This document shows positions 38,224 to 46,203 of a stretch of DNA of 64,000 bases, piece after piece. The position numbers and the translations under genes are program-made. How positions within the stretch are numbered: the first letter of the stretch is position 1; every line of letters begins with the position of its first letter. Source of the stretch: an uncultured Victivallaceae bacterium (GTDB taxonomy: Bacteria > Verrucomicrobiota > Lentisphaeria > Victivallales > Victivallaceae); assembly GCA_944389925.1 (NCBI GenBank), contig CALXOD010000068.1, forward strand, positions 29,974-93,973, given 5' to 3'. The notes under the pieces are model-generated. The model was given only the letters and a program-made list of their open reading frames with translations, did not search any database and was not told the origin of the DNA.

Positions 38224-39249
38224 GTGGGAAGAGCTGGTGGTTTGACGCCGCTTTATCCCGCTGATGCGGTGATTATGGCGCCGCTTTCCGGTTATACGGA
38301 CGTGCCGTATCGTCGTTCGATGCGGCGGCATGGTTGTCGTTTTGCTTTTACGGAAATGGTGGATGCTGCTTCGCTGGCTTATGCGAGAAAGCGTTCAGAA
38401 GGATTGTTGCGGCGTGATGCGGCTGAGGAGTTTCTCGGCGTGCAGCTGGTCGGGGGCGATCCTGAACAGTTACGGGTGGCCCTTGATGTACTCAATGAGT
38501 ATGATTTCGATGTGCTGGATTTCAATCTCGGCTGTCCGGTGCCGAAAGTGGCTCGAAAGGGAGCGGGGGCGGCACTCGGACGAAATGTGGAGCGTGCTTT
38601 AGCTTTGTTTGCTCTGTTCCGGGAACGGAGCCGGCATGTCCTTTCTGCAAAAATCCGGATTCTTTCCGAAACCGATCCTGCTCCGACGATGGCTCTGGTA
38701 CGCGGTCTGTACGAACTTGGAGCTCGGGCAGTGACGATTCACGGGCGGATCAAAGAGGCCTTTTATTCGGGGCCGGTTCACTATGAGATCATTCGTGCCG
38801 TCAGAGAGTCTGTTCCGGTGCAGATCGTTGGTAACGGCGGAATTATGAATGCGGATTCAGCTGAACAAATGCGGCGTGAAAGCGGTTGCGGTCCGATTAT
38901 GGTCGCCCGTGGTGCAATGGGGAATCCGTGGCTGTTTCGGGAATTGAGCGCAGGTGCGGCATTTACGCCACCCACCGTGACGGAGCTGCTGGCGGAAGTG
39001 GAACGGCATGTGCTGGAGATGACGCAGGAATACGGAGAAATCGTGGCTATGCGGATGGCCCGCAAGATGGTGCATGATTATCTGCGCGGCCGGGGATTTG
39101 CCGGGGAGTTCCGTTCCGGAGCGTCATTTTTAAATACCATGGAAGATTTGCGCCGTTTTCTGGCGGCGGCTCCGGCAGCACATGCGGAGAGTTACTGGGG
39201 GCAGGCGGAGAGCGGGTTGCTGCGGGAGCGATTGTTGTCCCGCGGATAA
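38224..39249 (+). CDS. dus: tRNA-dihydrouridine synthase
   Basis: FMN-dependent reductase of uridines in tRNA D-loops. APLSGYTDVPYRR near the N-terminus binds FMN, then FTEMVDAASL, QLVGGDPEQLRVA, the catalytic Cys in DFNLGCPVPKVARKGAGAAL (about residue 100), TIHGR (about 160), VGNGGIMNADSA and ARGAMGNPWLF. The C-terminal helical domain follows. A GTG at 38224 with AGGAGA eight bases upstream is chosen; a TTG at 38185 overlapping the purL stop is the longer alternative. The exact position modified (DusA, B or C class) cannot be decided; the sequence is most DusB-like. Confidence 0.9.
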   Translation: MGRAGGLTPLYPADAVIMAPLSGYTDVPYRRSMRRHGCRFAFTEMVDAASLAYARKRSEGLLRRDAAEEFLGVQLVGGDPEQLRVALDVLNEYDFDVLDFNLGCPVPKVARKGAGAALGRNVERALALFALFRERSRHVLSAKIRILSETDPAPTMALVRGLYELGARAVTIHGRIKEAFYSGPVHYEIIRAVRESVPVQIVGNGGIMNADSAEQMRRESGCGPIMVARGAMGNPWLFRELSAGAAFTPPTVTELLAEVERHVLEMTQEYGEIVAMRMARKMVHDYLRGRGFAGEFRSGASFLNTMEDLRRFLAAAPAAHAESYWGQAESGLLRERLLSRG

Positions 39250-39284
39250 AAGTAAAATCCGGAGAAGGCGGGGACGGACGAACG

Positions 39285-41105
39285 ATGAAAAACAGCCATT
39301 GGTTTTCGGGATTGCTGCTGATTGTATGGGTATTGACCGGAGGAATGTCAGCGGCGGGGGCAAGATTTGCCGTTTTGGCAGATGTACACGTTTCGCCGGG
39401 AAATGTCAATGAACGCCGCCTGGCTGAAGCTGTTCGGGAAATCAATGCGGGGGCATTTGATTTTGTACTGGTTCCCGGTGACTTGACCAATCAGGGGACG
39501 GAAGCAGAGCTGGACGCGGTGGGAAACGTGCTGCGACAATTGACCGTTCCTTTTTTTGCCGTACCTGGAAATCATGAAACCAACTGGTCTCCGACCGCGG
39601 GACAGGGGTGGATTCGGCGCTACGGCAGTGAACGGGTGAATGCCCGGATCGGCGATTGCCGGGTGGTAGGATTCAGTACCGGTCCGTATATGAAGATGGG
39701 GGATGGGTTTGTCCGATCCGATGATTTGAGCTGGCTGAAACAGACGCTGGCCTCGTGCGCGGGGGAAGAGGTGGTGCTGATGGCCCATTATCCTTTGACC
39801 GAAGGGGTCGGAAACTGGGCGGATTTGCAGCGGATTTTACAGAAACATCCGGTGGCGGTGGTCATCGGAGGGCACTGGCATCGGATTCGGCTTTTCAACT
39901 ATCACGGGATTCCAGGGATTCTGAGCCGGGCATTGTCCCGGGGAAAGACGGTAGGATACGGCATTGTGGAACTAACGCCGGATATGGTGGTCTATCAGGA
40001 GAAAGTTCTGGGAGAACTGCCGCGGGAAGTGTTTCGGTTGGAACGGGAACGCTCGGAAAACTGGCCGGATGCCATCGCTCTGCCGCCGGAGGCGCCGTCT
40101 CCGTCCGGTGCTGCCCGTGAGGTTTGGCGGGATTCGGCTACGGTCTACACCGGAGTTGCGGTCTTGGGAGATGCCATGTTCTATGGAACATCCGACGGAA
40201 AGGTCAAGGCGGTTGATTTCCGAAAAGGGCAATTGCTCTGGGAAACTTCGGTTGGCGGGCAGGTGTATTCGACGCCCGCCTGCGCCGATGGCGTAGTGGC
40301 ACTCGGTTGTGTCAACAACCGGGTGGTGGGACTGAATGCTGCGGATGGTTCTCTGCGTTGGACCGTTGATACCGATTCTCCGGTGTCGGCGGACGGCATC
40401 ATGGCCGATGGGCGTTTTTTCATCGGGGATTCCTCCGGCAATTTCTACGGAATTGATGGGAAGAGCGGCCGTATTCTTTTCTGTAAAAAGGTGGCTGATG
40501 CACGATTTCAGGCACGGCCACTGGTGGCGGATGCGGTTATATACGCTCCAGCCTGGGACGGATATTTGTACGCTCTGGATGCGAAAAACGGCGAGGTGGT
40601 GTGGAAATGGACGCACGGCAAACCGAACCGGTTGTTTTCTCCGGGAAATTCCACGCCGTTATTGTCCTGCGGACGCATTTTTATTGCGACGCCGGACCGG
40701 TATTTGAATGCGATTGATGCGAAGACGGGAAAAACGCTTTTCCGGTCCAATGAATGTCTTTACCGTGAATCGATCGGACTATCCGGAGACGGTCGCATTG
40801 TTTATGGGAAAACCATGAAAGGGGAACTGGCGTTGATGGCTGCTGCATCTCCGGACGGCAAGGTGGAACAGTTGATTGCATTGGGATGGACGGGGGAACA
40901 CAATCCCTGTCCGGTGCTGGAGCAGGGAGGATTGGTGTATCTTGGCTCGCGAGATGGGAAAGTGGCCCGAGTAACGGCAGTGCCGCCGTACGAGGTGCGG
41001 CAGGAAGCAGTCGGGACATCGGCGGTAAACCGTTTTACACCGCTTCCGGATGGAGGGGTGTTATTTACAGTGATAGACGGAGGAATTTTTCTCTTTCAGC
41101 CGTGA
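39285..41105 (+). CDS. Secreted calcineurin-like metallophosphoesterase fused to a PQQ-type beta-propeller
   Basis: 606 residues. A signal peptide (MKNSHWFSGLLLIVWVLTGG to MSAAG) directs export. Residues about 27-240 are a metallophosphoesterase with the metal-binding motifs DVH (about 33), GDLTNQG (66), GNHE (86), AHYP (165) and GGHWHR (197). Residues about 290-606 are a propeller with PQQ-like repeats, for example YLYALDAKNGEVVWKW and VVGLNAADGSLRW. Similar fusions are thought to act on extracellular or periplasmic phosphoesters, with the propeller as a binding platform. The substrate is unknown. It ends 60 bases before tRNA-Val. Confidence 0.85.
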   Translation: MKNSHWFSGLLLIVWVLTGGMSAAGARFAVLADVHVSPGNVNERRLAEAVREINAGAFDFVLVPGDLTNQGTEAELDAVGNVLRQLTVPFFAVPGNHETNWSPTAGQGWIRRYGSERVNARIGDCRVVGFSTGPYMKMGDGFVRSDDLSWLKQTLASCAGEEVVLMAHYPLTEGVGNWADLQRILQKHPVAVVIGGHWHRIRLFNYHGIPGILSRALSRGKTVGYGIVELTPDMVVYQEKVLGELPREVFRLERERSENWPDAIALPPEAPSPSGAAREVWRDSATVYTGVAVLGDAMFYGTSDGKVKAVDFRKGQLLWETSVGGQVYSTPACADGVVALGCVNNRVVGLNAADGSLRWTVDTDSPVSADGIMADGRFFIGDSSGNFYGIDGKSGRILFCKKVADARFQARPLVADAVIYAPAWDGYLYALDAKNGEVVWKWTHGKPNRLFSPGNSTPLLSCGRIFIATPDRYLNAIDAKTGKTLFRSNECLYRESIGLSGDGRIVYGKTMKGELALMAAASPDGKVEQLIALGWTGEHNPCPVLEQGGLVYLGSRDGKVARVTAVPPYEVRQEAVGTSAVNRFTPLPDGGVLFTVIDGGIFLFQP

Positions 41106-41120
41106 AAAAAAATATTGGAC

Positions 41121-41148
41121 TTGATTTCCTGCTGCTTGGCTGTATAGT
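41121..41148 (+). promoter_or_regulatory. Promoter of tRNA-Val
   Basis: TTGATT (41121-41126), 16 bases, TATAGT (41143-41148), ending 16 bases before the mature 5' end of the tRNA. Confidence 0.6.
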
Positions 41149-41164
41149 ATGGAACCTGCTTCAG

Positions 41165-41241
41165 GGGCGATTAGCTCAGTTGGTTAGAGCGTCACGTTTA
41201 CACCGTGAATGTCGGCGGTTCGAGTCCGTCATCGCCCACCA
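41165..41241 (+). tRNA. tRNA-Val (anticodon TAC)
   Basis: A complete cloverleaf: acceptor GGGCGAT with ATCGCCC, D-stem GCTC with GAGC around AGTTGGTTA, anticodon stem TCACG with CGTGA around TTTACAC (anticodon TAC), and T-stem GGCGG with CCGTC around TTCGAGT. The 3' CCA is encoded. It is followed within 14 bases by a terminator, and the AT-rich island starts there. Confidence 0.96.
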
Positions 41242-41254
41242 GATGGTATTGTAA

Positions 41255-41305
41255 GGGTATTTTGGACAATTTCTGTTGGAAAATTCCAAAATGCCCTTTT
41301 ATTTT
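41255..41305 (+). terminator. Terminator of tRNA-Val
   Basis: GGGTATTTTGGA (41255-41266) pairs with TCCAAAATGCCC (41285-41296) over 12 bp with one G-T wobble. TTTTATTTTT follows. It overlaps the end of the small convergent HTH gene. Confidence 0.75.
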
Positions 41306-41448
41306 TCTGCTGCAAATTTTTCTTCTGCAGCACTCGGAGTGATCCAGTTATAAGCGGTACTTTTGCATATACCGAATTGTCCGCATAAGTCTTTAACAGA
41401 TGTCCCATTGGCTAGAGCATTTATAAAATCTTCATAATTTTTTTGCAT
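41299..41448 (-). CDS. Small helix-turn-helix protein, 49 residues
   Basis: The frame starts at an ATG with an excellent ribosome binding site (GGGAGGAAT, four to five bases before the start) and ends in TAA. The product is mostly a single HTH: NGTSVKDLCGQFGICKSTAY is the two-helix unit, followed by NWITPS and a charged tail. This pattern resembles the N-terminal HTH of IS3-type transposase OrfA or resolvase-like proteins. It could be a transposase remnant or a stand-alone small repressor. It is divergent from the ATPase gene, 301 bases away, which is the layout of a local regulator. Base composition is AT-rich like the rest of the island. Confidence 0.6.
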   Translation of the reverse strand: MQKNYEDFINALANGTSVKDLCGQFGICKSTAYNWITPSAAEEKFAAEK

Positions 41449-41548
41449 AATTCCTCCCAAGTAGATTACAAGTTGATTAAAATATTGTAATTGTCAAAAT
41501 TATGCAAGATAAAAAATAGGCTTAACTCATATTGTTGTGAAAAATATG

Positions 41549-41574
41549 TTGACATTCTCTCTATGTTATGAGAG
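41549..41574 (+). promoter_or_regulatory. TTGACA box and adjacent dyad upstream of the ATPase operon
   Basis: TTGACA (41549-41554) is followed by CTCTC-tatgttat-GAGAG (41557-41574). No good -10 lies at 16-18 bases, so the promoter is incomplete by consensus; the dyad may be a repressor site. Nothing else is evident in 41449-41749. Confidence 0.3.
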
Positions 41575-41749
41575 CACGTTTTTTATTTCGATAACATGAT
41601 GAGATTGTAATTGGAATATTGACGAACTACATCATTACAATTACTTGTCTAATTGCCGTTTTTTGCCATTTTTGTCAAAAGTTGCATTTTATGGCTTGGT
41701 TTTTCAAAAAATAACGATATATTATGTCTTAGAATGTATGGAGGTTACT

Positions 41750-42895
41750 ATGATTTTAAGATTTGGATTTCGCAATTTTTTATCATTTGACGAAGGAGTT
41801 GAATGCTCTTTTGAATCTGATGATGGCAAAGTTAATACGCTTCTGAATGTTAAAGGAGCAAATGGTGCCGGAAAGACAAATCTGTTAAAAGCGCTTGCTT
41901 TTTTTATGGACTTTGTAGCGAACTCATTTGGGAGTTTGAAACCAGAAGATTCGATTGGAGTTGTTCCATTTTTTGATTCTTCAAAGCCAAGTGAATTTTT
42001 TATTGAATTTACTATTGATGATATCAGTTACATCTATGAATTGATTGTATCCAAAAAAGAGATAGTAATGGAATGTCTATCAAGAAAGAGAAAGAGGTAT
42101 GTTCATGTTTTTACAAGAGAGCATGATGCAATAAAAAAATGTATTACTGAATTTAAGGAACTGGAAAACTTAAAATGCAGAAAAAATGCCTCTATTATCA
42201 GCATCGCCCATCAAAATGAAATCGAATGTTTAAATCCTATCTATAATATTTTTTATCGTTGTGTTAGTAACGTGTCAATGACACATTCTACAATATCGAT
42301 GTTTTTTGATTGTGCTGAAGAATATGGCAAGCAAACGCTTTCAGATATTTCTAATATTTATTACAAAGATAAAAATCGCTTTGCCGAGGTAAAAAAATTT
42401 ATTGTTGAAAGTGATATTGGGATTTCTGATATAGTTCTGAAAGAAGAACAAATGGTCGATGGAAGTACCATATTTGTTCCATCATTTTGCCATGAGGTTG
42501 AAGGTAAAAAGCATTTCTTACCTTATAAATCAGAATCAAGAGGTACTCAATTTTTATATATTAATCTTTTCTTTTTCTTGTTTGCGATTAATAGACCTAA
42601 CAGCTTGTTACTGTTTGATGAATTGGATATGGGATTGCACCCCCTTTTAGTAAAGAAGATAATCTCATTGTACAAACAACGCAATATACATAATTGCGGT
42701 CAGATAATTTTTACGACACATAACACGACTATTTTAGATGAATTAAAATCTGATGAGACATTTTTGTTAAATAAAGAGAATAATGAAAGCTATGGATATC
42801 TCATCAGCGAGTGCTCGTCGGCGATAATAAGAAAAGATAGAAATATCAGAACACCATATGAACAAGGGCGAATCGGAGGTGTTCCTAAGTTATGA
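41750..42895 (+). CDS. AAA family (SMC/OLD-like) ATPase
   Basis: 381 residues of an ATP-binding protein of the AAA_15/AAA_21 type. RFGFRNFLSF at the N-terminus, Walker A NGAGKTN (about residues 40-46), and a long middle region with few recognisable motifs are followed by RGTQFLYINLFFFLF (signature-like), Walker B SLLLFDELDMGLHP (about 284-297) and FTTHNT (about 321, His switch). The ATG at 41750 has GGAGGT four bases upstream; a longer frame from 41645 lacks a good start. The stop overlaps the next gene by ATGA. ATPases of this shape with a small coupled partner are typical of phage defence modules (RloA/RloB, PARIS, Septu types), but this partner matches none that I recognise. Confidence 0.85.
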   Translation: MILRFGFRNFLSFDEGVECSFESDDGKVNTLLNVKGANGAGKTNLLKALAFFMDFVANSFGSLKPEDSIGVVPFFDSSKPSEFFIEFTIDDISYIYELIVSKKEIVMECLSRKRKRYVHVFTREHDAIKKCITEFKELENLKCRKNASIISIAHQNEIECLNPIYNIFYRCVSNVSMTHSTISMFFDCAEEYGKQTLSDISNIYYKDKNRFAEVKKFIVESDIGISDIVLKEEQMVDGSTIFVPSFCHEVEGKKHFLPYKSESRGTQFLYINLFFFLFAINRPNSLLLFDELDMGLHPLLVKKIISLYKQRNIHNCGQIIFTTHNTTILDELKSDETFLLNKENNESYGYLISECSSAIIRKDRNIRTPYEQGRIGGVPKL

Positions 42896-43395
42896 GAAAA
42901 AATAAGAAGATAGAAAATAGAAAAACTCAAGCATTTCTTAATACATTACCTCAAATTAGTTTGGAAGATGATAACGACAAATTAACAGAAAGATGCAAGT
43001 TTAATTTTCACTATCTAAATGCTAATCCTCCTGCGGTAGATATTTCTGGACATGGAGATGACCTTATCGAAAAGGTAAAATTGTTTTCAGAACACAGTTT
43101 GTCTTACTGGGAGAATGAACGGCATCAAGGTTCAAAAGCAGGACACTATTTGGAGTATTATCCTTCATTTCCCCTAGAAAACAAAACCGAATATCTATAT
43201 CCTAAACATGTGCCAGCTGATGTGCGTTGGGGACGTTTTGTTCTTTCTGGTAAACAAAGGCTTGTAGGTTTTGTTGTTCCTGAAGAAAAACATGATCAGT
43301 ATCATTCAAAAACTGGATTTAGATTTGATAAAAATACTTTCTATTGTGTTTTTATCGATTTGGAACACAAGTTTTGGCTTATGGATAAACGCTAA
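42892..43395 (+). CDS. Unknown 167-residue protein coupled to the ATPase, candidate effector
   Basis: It starts inside the ATPase stop (ATGA), so the two are made together. The N-terminus is basic (RKNKKIENRKTQ). The middle has FNFHYLN and an H/Y/P-rich section, and the C-terminal half reads DVRWGRFVLSGKQRLVGFVV and later NTFYCVFIDLEHKFW. The last two segments look like paired beta-strands ending in a His before the C-terminus, a pattern reminiscent of RelE/ParE-fold toxins, but this is a visual impression only. No signal peptide or membrane helix. Codon use is AT-rich, like the ATPase and unlike the flanks, which suggests joint transfer. A strong terminator follows at 43461. Confidence 0.7.
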   Translation: MRKNKKIENRKTQAFLNTLPQISLEDDNDKLTERCKFNFHYLNANPPAVDISGHGDDLIEKVKLFSEHSLSYWENERHQGSKAGHYLEYYPSFPLENKTEYLYPKHVPADVRWGRFVLSGKQRLVGFVVPEEKHDQYHSKTGFRFDKNTFYCVFIDLEHKFWLMDKR

Positions 43396-43460
43396 TGTCA
43401 ATAAATATCTGTCTTACTGTCGTTCTTGTAATTATAACCTATATCGGAACCTAAACTCTA

Positions 43461-43499
43461 ATGTTCAATCTGGTCTGTCTGGTCAGATTGAGCATTTTT
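43461..43499 (+). terminator. Terminator of the ATPase/effector operon
   Basis: ATGTTCAATCTG (43461-43472) pairs with CAGATTGAGCAT (43484-43495) over 12 bp with one wobble, then a T run. Confidence 0.85.
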
Positions 43500-43729
43500 A
43501 AAAATGTCGTCGGTGCGACTGTTTTCTGGAGCGGTTTTCATTTTATCAGAATTAACAGTCATTTACTTTTAGGTAAAAGCCGTTCTCTATTTTGATTTTT
43601 ATACTTTTTGAGATTTTTTCCGAAGAAACGGCACAGTTCTGCAAGATTGCATTGTCAGCAACTGTTTTGAGATTGCGAGAACTATTCTGAAGAATTAAAG
43701 TAACGCCCACCATTTTCAAAATTCTCCAC

Positions 43730-43754
43730 CGACCGGTATTCTGGTCGTTTTTTT
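43730..43754 (+). terminator. Orphan terminator-like hairpin
   Basis: CGACCGG and CTGGTCG around TATT, with one wobble, followed by T7. There is no gene directly upstream on this strand after the terminator at 43461, so it may end a small RNA or be left from a deleted gene. Confidence 0.55.
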
Positions 43755-44082
43755 CGTTTTGGGGGTAAGTTTGAGCTCAACTCACGTTTTGCCCGAAAGC
43801 GGAGAATCTCCACTTTTCTCTTATGAAGGTGTGTTTTCAGATAATGTTCGGAAAATTGCGCACATTTTAATTTGGTAATGCGATCAGTCGTATTCATTAG
43901 ATGAGAACCTTTGCCTGAATTTGAATGGATTTCGCGGATATTTTTTCGAAAAGATGAATTGCCGCCCTTTGGAGATTTGAAAAATTCGCCGTTTTGAGGT
44001 GAAGAGAAAATTTCTGCAAGGTCTCAACATCGCCTACCAATTGAATCCGTGCTGCTCGAATAGGTGTGGAAAAAGGAAGATC

Positions 44083-44120
44083 GGGAAGTAAGGAATCAGT
44101 CTTCCCTTAAAAGTTTTTTT
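44083..44120 (+). terminator. Weak terminator-like hairpin
   Basis: GGGAAG (44083-44088) and CTTCCC (44101-44106), with T7 at 44114-44120, seven bases beyond the stem. Orphan, as above. Confidence 0.3.
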
Positions 44121-44694
44121 CTTCTCGTATCTGGCTTTTGCATAATCGACTTTTTTACTTTATCTCTCTTTTTCGGTAAACTCTAAATCTTAAAAAGGGG
44201 AAGCTGGCTCTTTGATCGTTGTAACTCTCTGTCTCAATGCTGAGTTATCCGGGAAGTGCTCCTGTGGATGGAGCTTTTGGGGGGTATCCGCAATTTCGCA
44301 TCTGCATTTGTGTTACTGCCTTATATGTATAATTTATAATAATTTCTTTGCTAAGAGGAATACAACTTTATTATAAAACTTCTTTGCTTTAAGTAGGAAC
44401 TCTGTGGCAAAACATCTTCAATGAATCATGAATTTTTTATGCATTATATTTTTTCAGTCTGCGACAGGAGTTGCGGCGGTTCTTCGAATTTAATAGATTT
44501 CTTGTGAGAAGATGATATGATTCTTGGAAAGATTGCTTGAACTGTTTTTTCTATGAATTTACTCCGTGAATCTTCCGCTTTTGAAGAGGAAAGTGGCTGA
44601 TTCAGGCATTTTGCCGAAGACATCCTCTCAGTACCTTGTGGGGGGCGTCGTACAGATGAGACAACTATTCATGATATGAAGTTTTTTTGAGTAT

Positions 44695-44722
44695 TTGCAA
44701 TTGGCAGGCAAAGCGGTATAGT
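44695..44722 (+). promoter_or_regulatory. Promoter of the exopolysaccharide operon
   Basis: TTGCAA (44695-44700), 16 bases, TATAGT (44717-44722), the same -10 as the tRNA-Val promoter. The first start codon lies about 97 bases downstream. Confidence 0.5.
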
Positions 44723-44818
44723 ATTTTAGAAAATTTTTGCTTCTGTTTCGTTAGATGGTAGATTCTATTGTTTTACAGGAAACTCAATGACTTTATAAAT
44801 CTGCAGAACGGAGGAATG

Positions 44819-46203
44819 ATGTCAAATACGGAATTGGTACTCATTTCAAATGATTTGAATCTGCAAAACTCTTTCCAAACAGCAATCCATCTGATCGGTC
44901 TTTCCTGCCGAATCATAGATAATAAGGAAAGTCTTTCTGCCGACGGCCCTGATTCTGAAATTGTTTTCTTTGATCCTTAATAACCGGTTCTGTTCTTCAG
45001 ATCAACTTTTTCAGTTCCGGCAAGCTTCTTCCAGCGGCTTCTGCTCTTTTTCGGTTCTGCTGACAGATGGGGGCCAGACAACGGTAGAAGGCTTTCAATA
45101 TGTAATGCAGCGTTCTCTGGTGCGGAAAGAGTTGTACCGGTTGCTGAACGAATTGGGAATAAAAAACAATGCTCCGGATTCCTCTGTCTGGTACCAGACG
45201 GTTCCGCCTGCAAAAATCGATGAATTTCTGCTGCTTCTCCAAAGGCAAAGGCAGGAGATTGAGCCGGTTTACCGGAATGGAGATTTCCATTATCCGAACG
45301 TTGAGCGCTTTTTTGCGGGAGATCGGGATGATGCTTTGTTTCTTCTTCGTGATCTCGCCTCCGCAGGGGGGGCTGAGGAAGAAGGTATTCGATAAGATTC
45401 ACCGCTGTCCCCAATGCCTTTCTCCACAGATTAATTTCCGGGAAACCTGTCCGCAATGCAGGGGAATTGATTTTCAAATTTCGGAAATGTATCACCATTT
45501 CCCCTGTGGCTATGTGGGCAAGGCACAGGATTTTAATGTGGCCGATTCGGAAGAGCTGCGCTGCCCGAAGTGTTCCCGCATTTTACGACATATCGGCTTG
45601 GATTATGAAAAGTTGATCCGTTCCAGTCATTGCCGCTCCTGCGGGGTGGATTTCAGCATTCCGGGGGTGCGATGTGTCTGCCTGCAGTGCCGCAAAGACT
45701 TTGAGCCACAGGAAGCCGTCATGGAAGAAATTCATATTTATTCTTATCAGCAATTACCCGAATATTCTGCGACTCTGCCGGAGCAGGAGAGAAGCGAAGG
45801 GACTGTCTCTCAAGCAACTTTTTTCTATTTGCTGGGGCAGAGTTGCAAAATGGCGCGAGAATGTGGGATTCCCCTTTCGCTGGTTTTGCTGGATGTCAGA
45901 GCACAGGAGTCGGAAAAACAAAATCAATTGCTGCAACAGTTGACCTCGGAATGTGATTCCGCAGAGGCAGTCTGGAGGGAGTCGGAAGGACTTTTGCTGG
46001 TGCTGCCGTTTGGATATTTCCGCGAAAAATCCGATTCAAATTTGCATAGCATCAAACAACACCTGGACGAGCTGCTTCTGCGACTCGGGATTCCCGTGAA
46101 ACCGGAAGTCCGCTCTTTTCCTGTCCATGCGGGCACTGATGCGGCAAAACTTCTGCAGGAGTTTCTGGGAGAAATCAAGAACAGGAAAGAAAACGAGAAA
46201 TGA
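44819..46203 (+). pseudogene. TackOD1-GGDEF-like regulator of exopolysaccharide synthesis, two frameshifts
   Basis: Three overlapping frames read as one protein of about 460 residues. Frame 1 starts at ATG 44819 (GGAGG four bases upstream) and encodes a receiver-like strand pattern (TELVLISNDLNL to EIVFFDP), then meets a stop at 44978. Frame 2 continues from about 44975 with NNRFCSSDQLFQFRQ. At the G7 run 45366-45372 it must shift again to reach LRKKVFDKIHRCPQC. Then comes a zinc-ribbon region with CPQC, CPQC, HHFPCGYVG, CPKCSRILRHIGLDYE, CRSCGVDF and CLQC, which matches the TackOD1 domain. The end is a GGDEF-like fold (PLSLVLLDV, WRESEGLLLVLP) without the GGDEF signature, so it is not an active cyclase. 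It overlaps the next gene by ATGA. Confidence 0.7.

Larger units (their letters stand above)
43500..44694. other. AT-rich stretch without a supportable gene
   Basis: About 1.2 kb with no convincing coding frame. The only frame of note is 71 codons on the minus strand (43682-43897), which has no good ribosome binding site and is crossed by a plus-strand terminator-like hairpin. Short G/T-rich segments such as that around 44200-44330 may be remnants of lost genes. Two further hairpins with T runs are listed separately and could end small RNAs. Confidence 0.5.

Noticed and set aside
43682..43897. Minus-strand frame of 71 codons
   Set aside because: No ribosome binding site at proper spacing, very basic low-complexity product and a plus-strand terminator-like hairpin across it.
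41165..44700. Integrated element with att repeats flanking the island
   Set aside because: No integrase gene and no second copy of the tRNA-Val 3' end was found by eye, so a defined att pair cannot be claimed.
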